From Erpobdella octoculata (Eukaryota > Annelida > Clitellata > Hirudinida > Erpobdellidae): a stretch of 64,000 bases of DNA. Numbering within the stretch: position 1 is the first letter of the stretch; each line of letters begins with the position of its first letter. The notes under the pieces are model-generated. The model did no database searches and had not been told where the DNA came from. It saw only the letters and a program-made list of their open reading frames with translations. A program made the position numbers and the translations under genes. The DNA is taken from the NCBI GenBank assembly GCA_963978895.1, contig OZ022245.1:3660009-3724008 (forward strand), given 5' to 3'. Positions 26,396 to 41,307 of this stretch are shown here, piece after piece.

Positions 26396-26938
26396 AATGA
26401 ATTGCAACTACATCGAGAAACCAATGCTGCCTCGCAACGCCATCGAGTTGAACAAATGTCTCCCAATGAATTGCAGCTACATCGAGCTGCTAATGTGATC
26501 TCCCAACTTTTAGCATGAGATCGCGCGAGTGAGGCAGTTCGTAACAAAGCAATTAACTTCAACGAAACTTAATTCGATCAACATGATTGTGGTGAATTTG
26601 ATGTTTTATGTACTTCATGTCGATCAAGATATTTTGCTGCAGAGCAACCATCAGATGGACTATTCACTGCATGTTGTCGAAAAGGCAAAGTAATGTTGTC
26701 AAAACCAATTGACATTCACGGTAATACACTTGAATATCCCGATTTTCTTAAAAGCCTCATGTCAGACACGGCCAATCCAGATAGACAAAAATTTTTGATT
26801 TGCTTATATATATAATTTTTTTTATGGTTATCAAATGTCATTTTGTTTTTGTTGACTATTTTTATAATAACGGGCGCCGTATTTTAAAACTTCCGTCATT
26901 TTTGACGGGCTATCTCGTTACAATATAAAAGCAAAGAT
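26156..26938 (+). mobile_element. Helitron remnant with Rep/Hel N-terminal zinc finger
   Basis: Begins with a Helitron-like TC end and contains a decayed protein segment at 26395-26811. It has repeated [14 protein letters not shown] units, then HDCGEFDVLCTSC, RYFAAEQ, FTACCRKGKVML and YPDFLKSL. A CxxC motif followed by E and CC-x-x-GKV-x-L is the characteristic zinc-finger region at the N-terminus of Helitron replicase/helicase proteins; the rolling-circle and helicase domains are missing. In-frame stops precede the zinc finger, so it is dead. A hairpin CCGTCA-TTTT-TGACGG (26893-26908), followed by GCTAT, may be the 3' terminal structure. Two (TA)n tracts have expanded inside. Confidence 0.7.
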
Positions 26939-26942
26939 ATAT

Positions 26943-26976
<34 letters not shown>

Positions 26977-27014
26977 ATATATATATATAATATACATACA
27001 TACATACATATATA

Positions 27015-27077
<63 letters not shown>
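26937..27077. repeat. Interrupted (TA)n microsatellite upstream of LRR copy B
   Basis: TA repeats broken by TAATA and a CATA run. The tract ends 123 bases before the start codon of the 600 aa LRR gene. Confidence 0.95.
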
Positions 27078-27080
<3 letters not shown>

Positions 27081-27200
27081 TTCATTTCTTTGCTTTTATA
27101 TTATAATCATTGCTAAAATATTGTTAAAAAAGAAGTTCATTGGAAAATGATTTTTATGACACTAAATTACTTTCAGAAATAAGTTTTAAAATATTAAAAA

Positions 27201-29003
27201 ATGATTGATTCCCCATATTATATACATAATCCATTATCATTAAAACTTTCATGCACAGATTTCTTCATATTTAACTTTGAAGAAGTTTCACTTGAACCAT
27301 CTTCTGAATTGGAATACCTTCCTTTTAAGGTTAAAGACAGTGTGGAACTTTCATTTCGTGTCTTTCTAGATGTAATTACAAGAAGTCAAAGCAGAGGAAT
27401 AGAACTTCAACCTGAATATAGTATTCCATATTACTTAAAGTTTAACTGTTACCATGAACTTATACTCAGAGAAACTGACATTTACAAATTTTACGAACCA
27501 TTAAAAATTATCGTGGACAGAGGAAATCTAACTCGTATTTCCCTTTATGGAAAATTAATTTATTCTGAAAGAGAAGAAATCCATCAATCAAAACACATTT
27601 ATTGTCAGTTTCTCAAAAATCCATTGTTATCTTTGAACTTGGAAGTTTTAGAATTAGAAGTTCGGTGCCTGGATATCCAGAATTATTTAAAAAGTGACAT
27701 AAGCAATTCCTATTCATGGATGTGTCCTAAATTGGTTCAACTTTCACTGAGATGTATTTGTATGCATAGACTACGCAGACAAAAAGATCTTATCGATATT
27801 CTTCAAATTGATTTTTCTTGTGAGAATTTACAAATTTTAAAAATATCTGGCTGCGGGTACGCAAGAAAAACCATAAGTAAATTCCCGAGCTTTGTTAATC
27901 TTCAAAAATTAGCTGTTAATACGTATTCTGGTGAATCATTAAAAAAGTTAGTCAATTCAATATTGTGTCTTTTAAATTTAACATGGCTTGATATGAGTGA
28001 TAACAGTTGCTTTAAAAAATTTAATTACCAGAATCTAGTACTAATTTACAAAATGATAGACAAATTGCCTAAATTAGTTTATTTGGATTTAAGTAATTCA
28101 GTAATCAAGATGTCTTTTAAAAAACCTTTCTTATGGACACATCCGAAAAGATTTAAATATTTAGGATGGCGTTTTGAAAGTTTGAATTGGAAACGTTATG
28201 AGATTCCTTTAAGGATAAACTCTGAGATTGTCAGTGATTTTTGGACCGTTGATGGTATTATAGCGTCAATGAAAAGCAATTTTTGGAATGTTCATGTGTA
28301 TAGAGATTGCGTTGATTCTTTGAGATATATGACTAAAAATGAAAAATATCATTCAAGTATAAAAATCAAGTTTCCAATCATTGTTGAATTATTAATTTTA
28401 AGTTTGTTTTATTACAAACATTTTGATTATTTAAATTATCTAGACGTATTTACTCTTTTATCTGCAGTTAGCTTAAAAAATAGTGCCATTAAAAATTTTA
28501 TAAAAGCAATATTGAAATCAAGATACAAAAAAATGTGGATTGAACACTTAATATTGAAACATTTAGATGATGTGATTTGGAAAGAATTATTATTACCATG
28601 TCATCGATGGATTTCTATTGTTTTGTCATTCACTCCTACACATTATCAGTATATTCATATATCCAAAGTTAACCATCTAATATGTGCATATGAGAAATAT
28701 TACAAGTTAACGAAGAGTATTATTCCAGAAGGGGATGATATTCTGGAATTTGTTAAATCAAAATCAGTGGATGAGAGATTTGTAAAGAATTTTTCTAAAA
28801 GACACGAAGAATTAAAACAAGGAAAAGAGAATCTAGAAGTAAAGGAATTAACACATCATGAATTTGGAACAATTATAGAATATGTTTGCAAGACTCAAAT
28901 TGATCCTAATTTTCATGAAATTAATTCAACTACTTATATAAAACTATCGAATAGGCAATATGCTCATTTACATAACAAGGAACTGAATAAAAAATTTTTA
29001 TAA
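27201..29003 (+). CDS. LRR protein, family copy B (600 aa)
   Basis: An open frame of 600 codons without introns, clearly homologous to copy A over the whole length (shared blocks LPFKVKD, SGCGYARKTISKF, LTWLDMS, VYLD, SEIVSDF, GIIASMK, RHEELK). LRR-type repeats span about residues 190-310, followed by a helical C-terminal half with YEKYYKLTKSIIPE. The C-terminus extends about 20 residues beyond copy A. No signal peptide or membrane segment is evident. TTTCAG lies 24 bases before the ATG, echoing the acceptor-like site of copy A. Both copies keep a full frame despite divergence, which suggests selection on the protein. Function is unknown; a ubiquitin-ligase adaptor role is only a guess from overall architecture. 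Confidence 0.82.
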   Translation: MIDSPYYIHNPLSLKLSCTDFFIFNFEEVSLEPSSELEYLPFKVKDSVELSFRVFLDVITRSQSRGIELQPEYSIPYYLKFNCYHELILRETDIYKFYEPLKIIVDRGNLTRISLYGKLIYSEREEIHQSKHIYCQFLKNPLLSLNLEVLELEVRCLDIQNYLKSDISNSYSWMCPKLVQLSLRCICMHRLRRQKDLIDILQIDFSCENLQILKISGCGYARKTISKFPSFVNLQKLAVNTYSGESLKKLVNSILCLLNLTWLDMSDNSCFKKFNYQNLVLIYKMIDKLPKLVYLDLSNSVIKMSFKKPFLWTHPKRFKYLGWRFESLNWKRYEIPLRINSEIVSDFWTVDGIIASMKSNFWNVHVYRDCVDSLRYMTKNEKYHSSIKIKFPIIVELLILSLFYYKHFDYLNYLDVFTLLSAVSLKNSAIKNFIKAILKSRYKKMWIEHLILKHLDDVIWKELLLPCHRWISIVLSFTPTHYQYIHISKVNHLICAYEKYYKLTKSIIPEGDDILEFVKSKSVDERFVKNFSKRHEELKQGKENLEVKELTHHEFGTIIEYVCKTQIDPNFHEINSTTYIKLSNRQYAHLHNKELNKKFL

Positions 29004-29176
29004 ACAATAAATTTATTGATTTTAAAGAAGTTTCCATTTCTTCTAAATAAACGCAAAAACTTAAATAGCGAACATGGCTTTTAGAAAATCATAAATTTGA
29101 ACTCGAGATTTTGAAATTCACGAACTCGAACCTCAAAAATGAAATAAGTTTCAATAGGCTTCTGTTTTATGATGAA

Positions 29177-29210
29177 CTAGCTGGGTTACCCATGATTTTT
29201 TGTTTTCTAA

Positions 29211-29300
<90 letters not shown>

Positions 29301-29304
29301 TTCT

Positions 29305-29365
<61 letters not shown>

Positions 29366-29370
29366 TCTCT

Positions 29371-29434
<64 letters not shown>

Positions 29435-29441
29435 TCTCTTA
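29177..29441 (-). mobile_element. Helitron-like 3' end plus long (CT)n tract
   Basis: ACTAGCTGGGTTACCCATG is the inverse of the CCC-GCTAG-T terminus at 22998, with a GGGTTACCC palindrome beside CTAG. It is followed by over 220 bases of nearly pure CT, as other copies are followed by CT/GA-rich minisatellite. I read it as a reverse-oriented terminus of the same family whose subterminal repeat has become a microsatellite. Confidence 0.5.
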
Positions 29442-29969
29442 CTTTAAAGGTTGTCAGAATAAAATGGAATACATACAATCTTTCAGACACTGGAGATTAT
29501 GAATTTCGATGAAATTAATTGGTAGGAATATGTATAACAACTTGTCACTAATCGGCATACTCATAACACATTGGTGGATACCAGAGTTATTTTTGTTCAG
29601 TAAAAATAATTTTAGTTCTTATTTTCATTCTATTCCCACATTTTATTTTTTATTATTCTATTTTACTTTATCTTAAAATTATAGTTTTTTTATTATTATT
29701 TAGTTCTATGACGTTAATTCTACTTTTTATTTAATTACAGTTTTGAAAATAATTTTAGTTTCTATTTTTATTTTACTCAGATAAAATAATTTTTTGTTTA
29801 TTTGCTTTCAGTTCATACCTCTCCAACAAATTTTCATGCATTCTGTTTATAACCATGCACATATTTAAACAAAAAATATTGGCAAACTCATTTTAGACTA
29901 AGATATGATTATTAAGTTTAAGGAAGAATATCATCTTAAGAGATTTCTTCATATGATTACGACGGCCTG

Positions 29970-30078
29970 CCCTCAAGAAAACCCTCAAGAAAACCCTCAA
30001 GAAAACCCTCCAGAAAACCCTCAAGAAAACCCTCAAGAAAACCCTCAAGAAACCCCTCGATAAAATTCTCAAGAAAAT
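29970..30078 (+). repeat. 12 bp tandem repeat CCCTCAAGAAAA
   Basis: About nine units of 12 bases, with a few substitutions toward the right end. It lies directly beside the inverted R2 copy. Units are contiguous with no spacers, so this is a minisatellite and not a CRISPR array. Confidence 0.95.
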
Positions 30079-30868
30079 TAACTAAATTAATTGACTTATT
30101 GTAAAACTAATAATTGAATATTGCATTGTCTTCTATCTTGAGCATGTATGCAAAATTTGAAAAAAATCTATCATCAGGAAGTGACTCAAAAATTGATTCC
30201 AAGATTTGAAACAGACAGAGAAACAGAGCCGACGAGTTAATAAAAGCATTGGTAAAAATGGTAAAACACGTATATCTTTATTTTTAGAATAGAAACTAAA
30301 TACTAATTTTTACATCTGTGGTATTTACAGTTTTTGAGTAGCAGTTACTTTTAAAAACAAATAACCCTATTTTCCACCCCACAATTGAAGTCCTGGAAAT
30401 CAAATTTTCAAAAAATGCTTAAACACGCATTCCATTATTTTTGGAGTAAAAACTAAATACTAATTTTTACTCCTGTAGCATTCACAGTTTTTGAGTAGCA
30501 GCTACTTTAAAAACCAAATAACCCAATTTTCCAACCCACATTTGAGGTCCGGGAAACCGAATTTTCAAAAAATGGTGAAACACGTATCTTTTTATTTTTC
30601 AAGAAGAATCCATATACCAAATTTCAAATGCTCCTCATTTTTGGTTTTCGAGATATACATTGTTTTAGAAAAAAGTTTGTTTTCCAGTTTTTCCCCCTCA
30701 GGAGCAAAATTTTCAAAAATCCTTCCTTAGTGGATGCTTACGCAATAAAAGTAATATAAGTTCCAAATTTCACGTTCCTAGGATGAGGCGTTTGACCTCG
30801 GCGTTGATTATCAGTCAGTCAGTCAGTCAGTCAGTCAATCAGTCAGTCAGTCAGTCAGTCAGTCAGTC
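30065..30868 (-). repeat. R2 + R1 repeat, inverted copy
   Basis: Read on the minus strand: the GACT run and GATAATCAACGCC start of R1, two of the ~158 bp units, then R2 (about 30260-30065). The same R1-then-R2 order occurs on the plus strand at 25282-26155, so LRR copy B lies between two inverted copies of one composite repeat. Confidence 0.8.
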
Positions 30869-31054
30869 AATATATATATATATATATATATACCTATATA
30901 TTTCATTTCTGGTTTAATTTATTCTTCGTTTATTTTATTTCCTCGCTGGATGGTAAAGTGATGAACCTTTATTTTTGCTTCATTGAGTTGCTGACGAAAT
31001 TTTGGTATTGTTTTATTAGCTTGTTTAAATATAAATAATGTACCTGTAATTTTA

Positions 31055-31400
31055 GTGCACCTGTTTCCAGGTGAGTTCTGCGTAAACAGTTTTGTTAGCT
31101 GTCAGAGTATCGTAGCGGCGGTGGTTTTAATGAAAGTTGTATTGCTGGTACGTGTTTGGAATTTTTATTTTTTATTTTTAGGTTTATATTTGAAAGGTTT
31201 TATTAGTGTTTCTTTATTTTTCATATTCGACTTTTCTACTGTTCTTCACATTGATTTTATCTAACATTTATATAGGGGTTTCTGACTCTGATGATGGAAA
31301 AAGCCGAAACCGGCCGGTCAACCCCTTGTGAAAATAAAGTTTTGTACTCTAATGACTGTATTGTTTATTCAGGGAAGACAGGAAAAGAAATGATTCTTGG
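31055..31400 (+). mobile_element. Probable Penelope-like terminal repeat
   Basis: The segment ends with a hammerhead-like motif and then AATAAAGTTTTGTACTC, a layout known from the terminal repeats of Penelope-like retroelements. No reverse transcriptase or GIY-YIG endonuclease frame is visible nearby, so it would be a solo or truncated copy. The open frame running through it (31291-31683, 130 codons) has no recognised domain. Confidence 0.45.
31274..31326 (+). ncRNA. Hammerhead-ribozyme-like motif
   Basis: The catalytic core order is present: CTGATGA (31288-31294), a short stem II (GG...CC), GAAA (31306-31309), a self-complementary CCGGCCGG stem III, and the cleavage triplet GTC (31317-31319). 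A perfect 7 bp outer helix joins AGGGGTT (31274-31280) with AACCCCT (31320-31326), with an internal loop before the core. Stem II is only two pairs, as is typical of minimal retroelement hammerheads that may act as dimers. Activity is not shown. Confidence 0.6.
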
Positions 31401-34400
31401 CGGTCAGGTTGGCCAGGAAAACAAAGTAACAGCAGCCGGTCCGGCATTGCTGTCAGAGAACAACAACAAAGAGGAAGAAAATGGGAATGTTTTTGACATT
31501 GGTTTGCCTGGGTGTAGTCTGGACAGTACGACTGTTGAGAGTTTGGTCGCAGGAATGGTTGAGGCAGTGGTGGGCAACAATAACAATAGTTCAAGTGTTT
31601 TAATAAAAAACGGTATTTGGAAAAACTCTGTAAACAAACGGTATGCACAAAGACAACATTCAAAGCAGAAGTCAAATTTCTAGAATAAAAAGTCTATAGT
31701 GCAAAATCAAGACGCCTATTCATGCTGGCTGCAAATCTATCAATAACATCATCTGTTTCTAAAGGCAATTATGCGTTATGGATGTATAATAATGTTAGGC
31801 CAGTTAAACGCTCAGCTGTGGTTCTGTTCAGGGGCGCAAACAGAAAAAGATGCTGGAGGTGCTGAAGTTCGAAAAGGAAGAAAAGCCTGCCGCAGTCGAA
31901 TTTTTTTGACTATCTTCAGTCTGCAGTCTTTTTTTGGTATCTTTAATAATATATTAATGATAGAAAAAGGAACAAAAGCTCGCCGAGTTGTGCCCCTGGT
32001 TCTGTTGCGCAATGAGCTTTTCAATATCTTCATGGCACTGAAGCTCCGTTCAGCTGTACATGTAGTAATGGGATTCCCATGCCGGTGTGCACTCTCGTTT
32101 CACAGTAATCTAGCGAGGGGGTTCATACCCGGCATCCCTACTGGATTTGTCGATGAATCTGGTGGGGCTTAAATAAAATTTATAGCATATACAAATTTTT
32201 TTTAGTAATCTGGTGTGGGGGTGCATCTCCCCTGGATCCGTCGCTGATATCTACTAGACAGACAGTCAATATATCTAGAATTCCATGTCTAGGCCTACTA
32301 GAGTAGGTTGTGGACCCAGTTGTTATATCAAGATATCCTTGCCCAGTGAATGAGTGAGTCTGGGACATTATATAAGTAGATTAACTATTTTTAGACCAAT
32401 CAGTTTATCAATGTCATATGAGGCGCAATGGTCCTCTGCTCGAGCTGTGCTTGTCATGGACAATCAAGCACGAACATTTACAAAGCGCTTTTGACTTAAG
32501 CTCAAAGGTGCTCTGCCACAAAGATACAAACGTGAAGTCATCCGAGAAATGAAAACAAGCCTGTCGAAGGATTTACAAAGGTTTTTCCCAGTTAAACAGA
32601 TTTCCAATGTCACCGATTTTATGTTAAACTCCATAGCTTTTGCCCGACTCAAGTCACCCATACATACGATGACGTACCTCACCAACAACCTATCGATGTA
32701 TTAATCTTGAATAGATAAAATAATCACTCACATATTTTTCTGATCTTCGGCAGAATTTAAACAGGATCTCTAACCACGTTCAAAGATCACAAGGATCAGC
32801 TATTGAGCTCAGCAGTAATTATAACTAATCATCATCATTATTATTTGTATTAACATTCTTATTTTGTTATACTTACTACTAACAATTATGATTGAAAATT
32901 AATTATGCTGTTTGAATTCAAGTTTGTGTAATAGAGAGAGAGAAAGAATAAATGCATAATAAAATTTTCTGAAATCAGAGGGTAAGGGGGGGAGGGAAAA
33001 CCACCACCCATCACCGATAAAAATTGAAACAGCAATCGACTGTCATCATCACTTCCATGATTTCAAAAAGCTTTCTTCTCTATCATAGGAAAAATATTTC
33101 AAGACAAGTAATAATAAAAAATAGACAGCAAAATAAAATAATTAAAAACTGTGATAGCCATTCATATTTCACTGCTAATAACAATAGTAATAGTAATAAT
33201 ATTAAAAATATAGTCACACCACTTGTTCTACTAAAAAATAATGGAAATGAATTTAGGAATAATAGCAGAACAAAAATAAAAATTCATAACAGGATAAAAC
33301 AAGAATATATGAGCAGATGCAGCAGCAGCGATTAAACCAGTTGCCATGACAGCAGCTTAGAAACCTCACCTGCAGTGAAGTGGCGGAAAACCGTGAACCA
33401 CCATGATGGAGATGATGATGATGATAATGATGATGACTATGATGAACAGAAAACACGGAAAAGCATCTACGCAGACTATAATGATGATAATAATAATATA
33501 TACTAACAGACGCGCATCGATAGAATGTAAACGCATTGTAAAAACATCTCAAGAAACCGCTGAAAGAAATCGCAGAAAAAAAAGAAACCAAACCCAATGG
33601 GAGCAGGTGCCTGTTATAAACTATATTCAACCGGTACAACAAGGTAATCTTGATGAACCTACGAAAAACAGCTTTTATCGAGACGGGTATCTGAATCGAC
33701 AACACACTGGGAACAATATAATTCCAGAATAGACCCAGTTGTATAATATGTTAATTTGCAGAATTACCAAGCCACGGAGGATATAAAGTAGAAATACTTG
33801 GGTACAATTCGGAGATACCGTAACCAGGCCGACGAAGCTTGTCTCGTTGACATCGATAGCTAAAAAGAAAGGACAGATGTCATATCACGTAGAATAAGAA
33901 AGAGTCAAATAGGAGCATGAAGAACTATATAGCCATGATGATGATGATTATGATGATAATATACCATCTTTGAAAATCATTAGCAACAGATATTCAACAC
34001 AATCAGTGTATTGTTTCACAATCAATCAGTGTTTCACCATCATCGCATCATACTGCAGAAACGAGTGAGCACGCAGTCGACTTTAACAATTTACAAATTC
34101 ATTGTCGTTATGTAATGACGGATAAATTAAAACTACAGGAAATAAATTATTCAAATTCAAGTGCTAAGCTCACACAAACATTCAGTCAAGTCATGGATTC
34201 AACCTTCTTCCGACCCCTCCCACTAGACATCTAATCGACCAATCGAAAAGAACCTGAGAATTGATATCCTTCAATTTACATACATTCAGTTGCAAGCTCA
34301 TGCGAGGGGAACGCACAAGACTGAAAACTCAACAGCTCTTCACGAAAACATGCAACATTACCTAAGCAGACGCCAAACGAGAGAAGCGAAACATGAACGT

Positions 34401-34600
34401 CGATGACATGATAATGATTGACACACACACACACACGCACAAAGGTCTCTTCTGCCACGCTCTCGAAACTTCCGGAATACGTAAAGACAGGAAACATAGC
34501 GTTAAAATTTATACGTACGTCCAGGTATATTCACCTTGTATTTATAATTAGTTAAGAATTAAGTATATATTATGTATATTAATTAATTATATCATTAAAT
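31400..34600. other. Gene-poor stretch between retroelement and Rab35
   Basis: Open frames here (31771-32172 and 33403-33732 on +, 33253-33705 on -) are driven by ATGATG trinucleotide runs or lack any motif. The piece at about 33770-33890 has codon-like composition (YRNQADEACLVDID in one frame) but no flanking exons that I can join. ATG/GAT trinucleotide tracts occur at 33400-33440, 33940 and 34880. I call no gene. Confidence 0.4.
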
Positions 34601-34621
34601 GAGGAAAAAAAACAAGAAAAA

Positions 34622-38296
<3,675 letters not shown>

Positions 38297-38299
38297 ATT

Positions 38300-41200
38300 G
38301 TGTCGATTAGTATTTGTTATTTAAAACTTTAAAATTAAGAAACAACGCCTTACAACTTCATGACAAACTACAAGGATGCAAAATATGTAAAAATAAGCAT
38401 GGATTTTAAAAGTAAATTGTCATCATAAACTTTTTTTAATTAGTACTATTATTTAAAAAAATAGATTAATATTTAATTAAAAAATGTTTAAATAATAATT
38501 TTGAACTCAAATAAACTAAAACAAATTTTTGCTTTAAAATATTTACATTTTGGTAAACGTAAAATCATGTTAAATGCTCAATAAATTCACAAGACCAGCG
38601 GAAAAGTTAAGGTACAAACGCTCTTTGTCTTTATATTACCATATTTTATATTATATTATATTATTATATTATATTATATTTTATTTTATAATTACCATAA
38701 TTTAAAAAAAAACAGCTACTTGGCGCTATACCTACTTATCAGCACATGTATAGGTACCGCAAAAAATCATTGAAATACATTTTAGTGCGATGGATTTAAA
38801 GACCAGAAAATTATAAACGCAGCCAGACGTTAAAGACGACTCAATTAATAAACAAAACAATCTGTGGTCACACAACAACGACATTTTATTTACACTTGTA
38901 TTTTTTGAGAACGAGTTTTTTTTATTATATAAAACAAGCAAGAGAACAAATAATTTTGGTAATAAATTAATGCATCAGCTCCTAATCATTATGAAAGTCA
39001 GAGATGATAAAAATCGAACCGCCTTCATCAGCAAATTGAGAACCAAAGACTGAACCAGATCGCACAAATAAAAATAAAACCCGCGTATGTTTATTTGTTT
39101 TTCTATGTTTTGGCTCACTCGTTTCAGTTATGTCAAACGTTTAGAATTTTAGAAATAAAAATTTGCTTGACCACAATTTTTTGCATATACTGCCCACTGC
39201 CCACCCTAGCTTAGTAATTCAGTAATGAAATTGGTAAGCAGGGGCAGATAAGGGGAAAGGTCTTGGGAGTCCAGATTCTGTCCAGACCCCCTTCTGTTGT
39301 AAAAAAAAGCCACGCCATTCAGCACTTTACATGGTCCGAACTCCTTTCCTAATAGCCTTGCGGTTTGCCTAGGGTACAAAATAACATATGTCAATTGTCA
39401 TAACGTTCCTTCATCTTGTTACTTTTAGCTTGCTATATCTGTAGGTATATATACTAGTCTGCTAAAAATGCAATAGAATAATAATTTTTTAATGAATACA
39501 TTTTGGATAAATTAAATTGAAATAAGAATCCCTTACCCGCCTCGCTTGGGACCCCTCCTTGGCTCCTTTCACTAATCCTTTAACTGCCCTTGTGGTAGGG
39601 ATGTCAAAAGGTTTAGGTACTATCAAAAGGGATAAAACACAAGGACGAAAACAAAATGGCGAAAATAAATAAAGCGAATGATATAAAAAGGCAAACATTA
39701 AAAGGGCGCTCAATAAAAAGAGCAAACGTCAAAAAGGAAAAAGAGGATTGTCTTATTCTGCTTTAAATGCTCAGCGGATCAAAGAATTTTCGGTGAGGGC
39801 ATGTTCGCCGTTAACTTTTCCCTTCAAGAATGGTCTTATTTTCTACAATGTTTTTCAAAAATTAAACTTTTTCTTCTAAGAATAAAAATGACCAATGACA
39901 CAGGGGAGTATTCGCAGCTCATTTTCTAAAAAAATTCTAAAAGTATTCAACTTTTCTTCCAAAGAATGGTCATTATATCACCTCTTTTTTTATAAAATAA
40001 ACTTATATAGCACTTTTTTGTAAATTCAAACACGCTCTTCAATAAATTTATTAAGTACACAACGTTTTTAAACCATTTCGAAAAGTAAACAGAGAAGAGA
40101 AGTTGATTTTTTAATCTCAGTTTCTTTGGGGGACCGTTCCCTCAACTCCACGATATGACGTCACCAAAGACCTCACATACTCAAATACAGACTTTTGTCA
40201 AATAAAAACCTAAAAACTAAAAACTACGAAGTAGAAAAAGAAAAAAAGAATAAATATATTTTTTGGACATTTTGCTCAGAAAAATCCGGTTGAAAAAGTT
40301 TTATTTATTTCCAGAAAAAAATCGAGTTAGAGCAGCATGGAAGACATAAATTTTCTAATTCCACTCTAAGAATAGAATGAATAGAATTCTCTTTTACCGA
40401 AAGCTTTAGATTTGGCGTGCAATCGCAGGCTATATCCGGTTCAAATTGCCGTCTGGTTCTTTAAAATCGCCATGTGGTAAATCACAAATTATGACCATAA
40501 ACAATTTAATTATTACGTTTAAACAATCTCAAGAGTGTAGTGCTGATTCAAAACTGTCATTTTGACCACAACGAGTGCCAAAAGACGTTTAAAAATGTCA
40601 GGGCACACATTCATTCAGGATCTTTTGTATGCCTGTCTCTGTTTAACATAGCTGCAAGCTGCTGCTGCTGTGCAGAGAACCAGTTGGAGGGAAGCAGATG
40701 AAAAACATTGGTTCCACATACATTATTAGATACGATATACACAGAAAATGCGCTGGCTTCATTAGCATTCCCTTTTGTTTAGAGACAAGTATCTGACTCT
40801 TTTGGACCCATTCAACCGGTTTTTTTGTTTAATTTTGAGTTTTTTTTAGTATAAATTGTTAGGAGAAATGTCAATTTGATTGGATTATCATGCTATCACA
40901 TTGATTCGGTTAGTTTTTCTTTAAATTTCGTCTGACATTTGCGACTAATTATATCTCTAATATTAAATACTTTTTAAAAATAAATTATTACAAATCAACT
41001 TTCGTCATAAAAATTCTTTCTTTTCATTGATTAAGTAAAAGTCCTCAAAACTCCAGAGGTACATATGCCAGATTTTTCTACAGACTTCTGCGTCATGACT
41101 TAAATAACTTTTAATGATGCATCACATTATTAACTTCAAATGATAAATGAAACGACATCTTGTGACAAGTGCCACTGACTCATGACCGCGTTGTTACCGC

Positions 41201-41300
41201 CGCGTTGTGGTCTGCAAAGACCAGGGCACCAGGGTGGACCGCTTCTTGCGATGATGATGATATAGGTAGACAGTTTTGAGAACATTTAACTTTTTTTAAA
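38300..41300. other. Spacer between divergent Rab35 and JIP1
   Basis: Three kilobases of AT-rich DNA between the Rab35 start and the first JIP1 exon, expected to hold both promoters. There is a TTATA repeat near 38640-38690. I recognise no other gene, SINE or transposon end. Confidence 0.45.
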
Positions 41301-41307
41301 GTGGAAA

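Noticed and set aside
29970..30078. CRISPR-like regular repeat
   Set aside because: 12 base units are contiguous without spacers and the genome is eukaryotic; a minisatellite.
31291..31683. 130-codon frame after the hammerhead motif
   Set aside because: Begins inside the ribozyme-like motif and shows no domain; could be a retroelement leader but there is no evidence for it.
33253..33732. 150- and 109-codon frames in the ATGATG-rich stretch
   Set aside because: Low-complexity Met/Tyr/His/Cys translation of trinucleotide repeats; no homologous motif, and a Kozak-like ATG alone is not enough.
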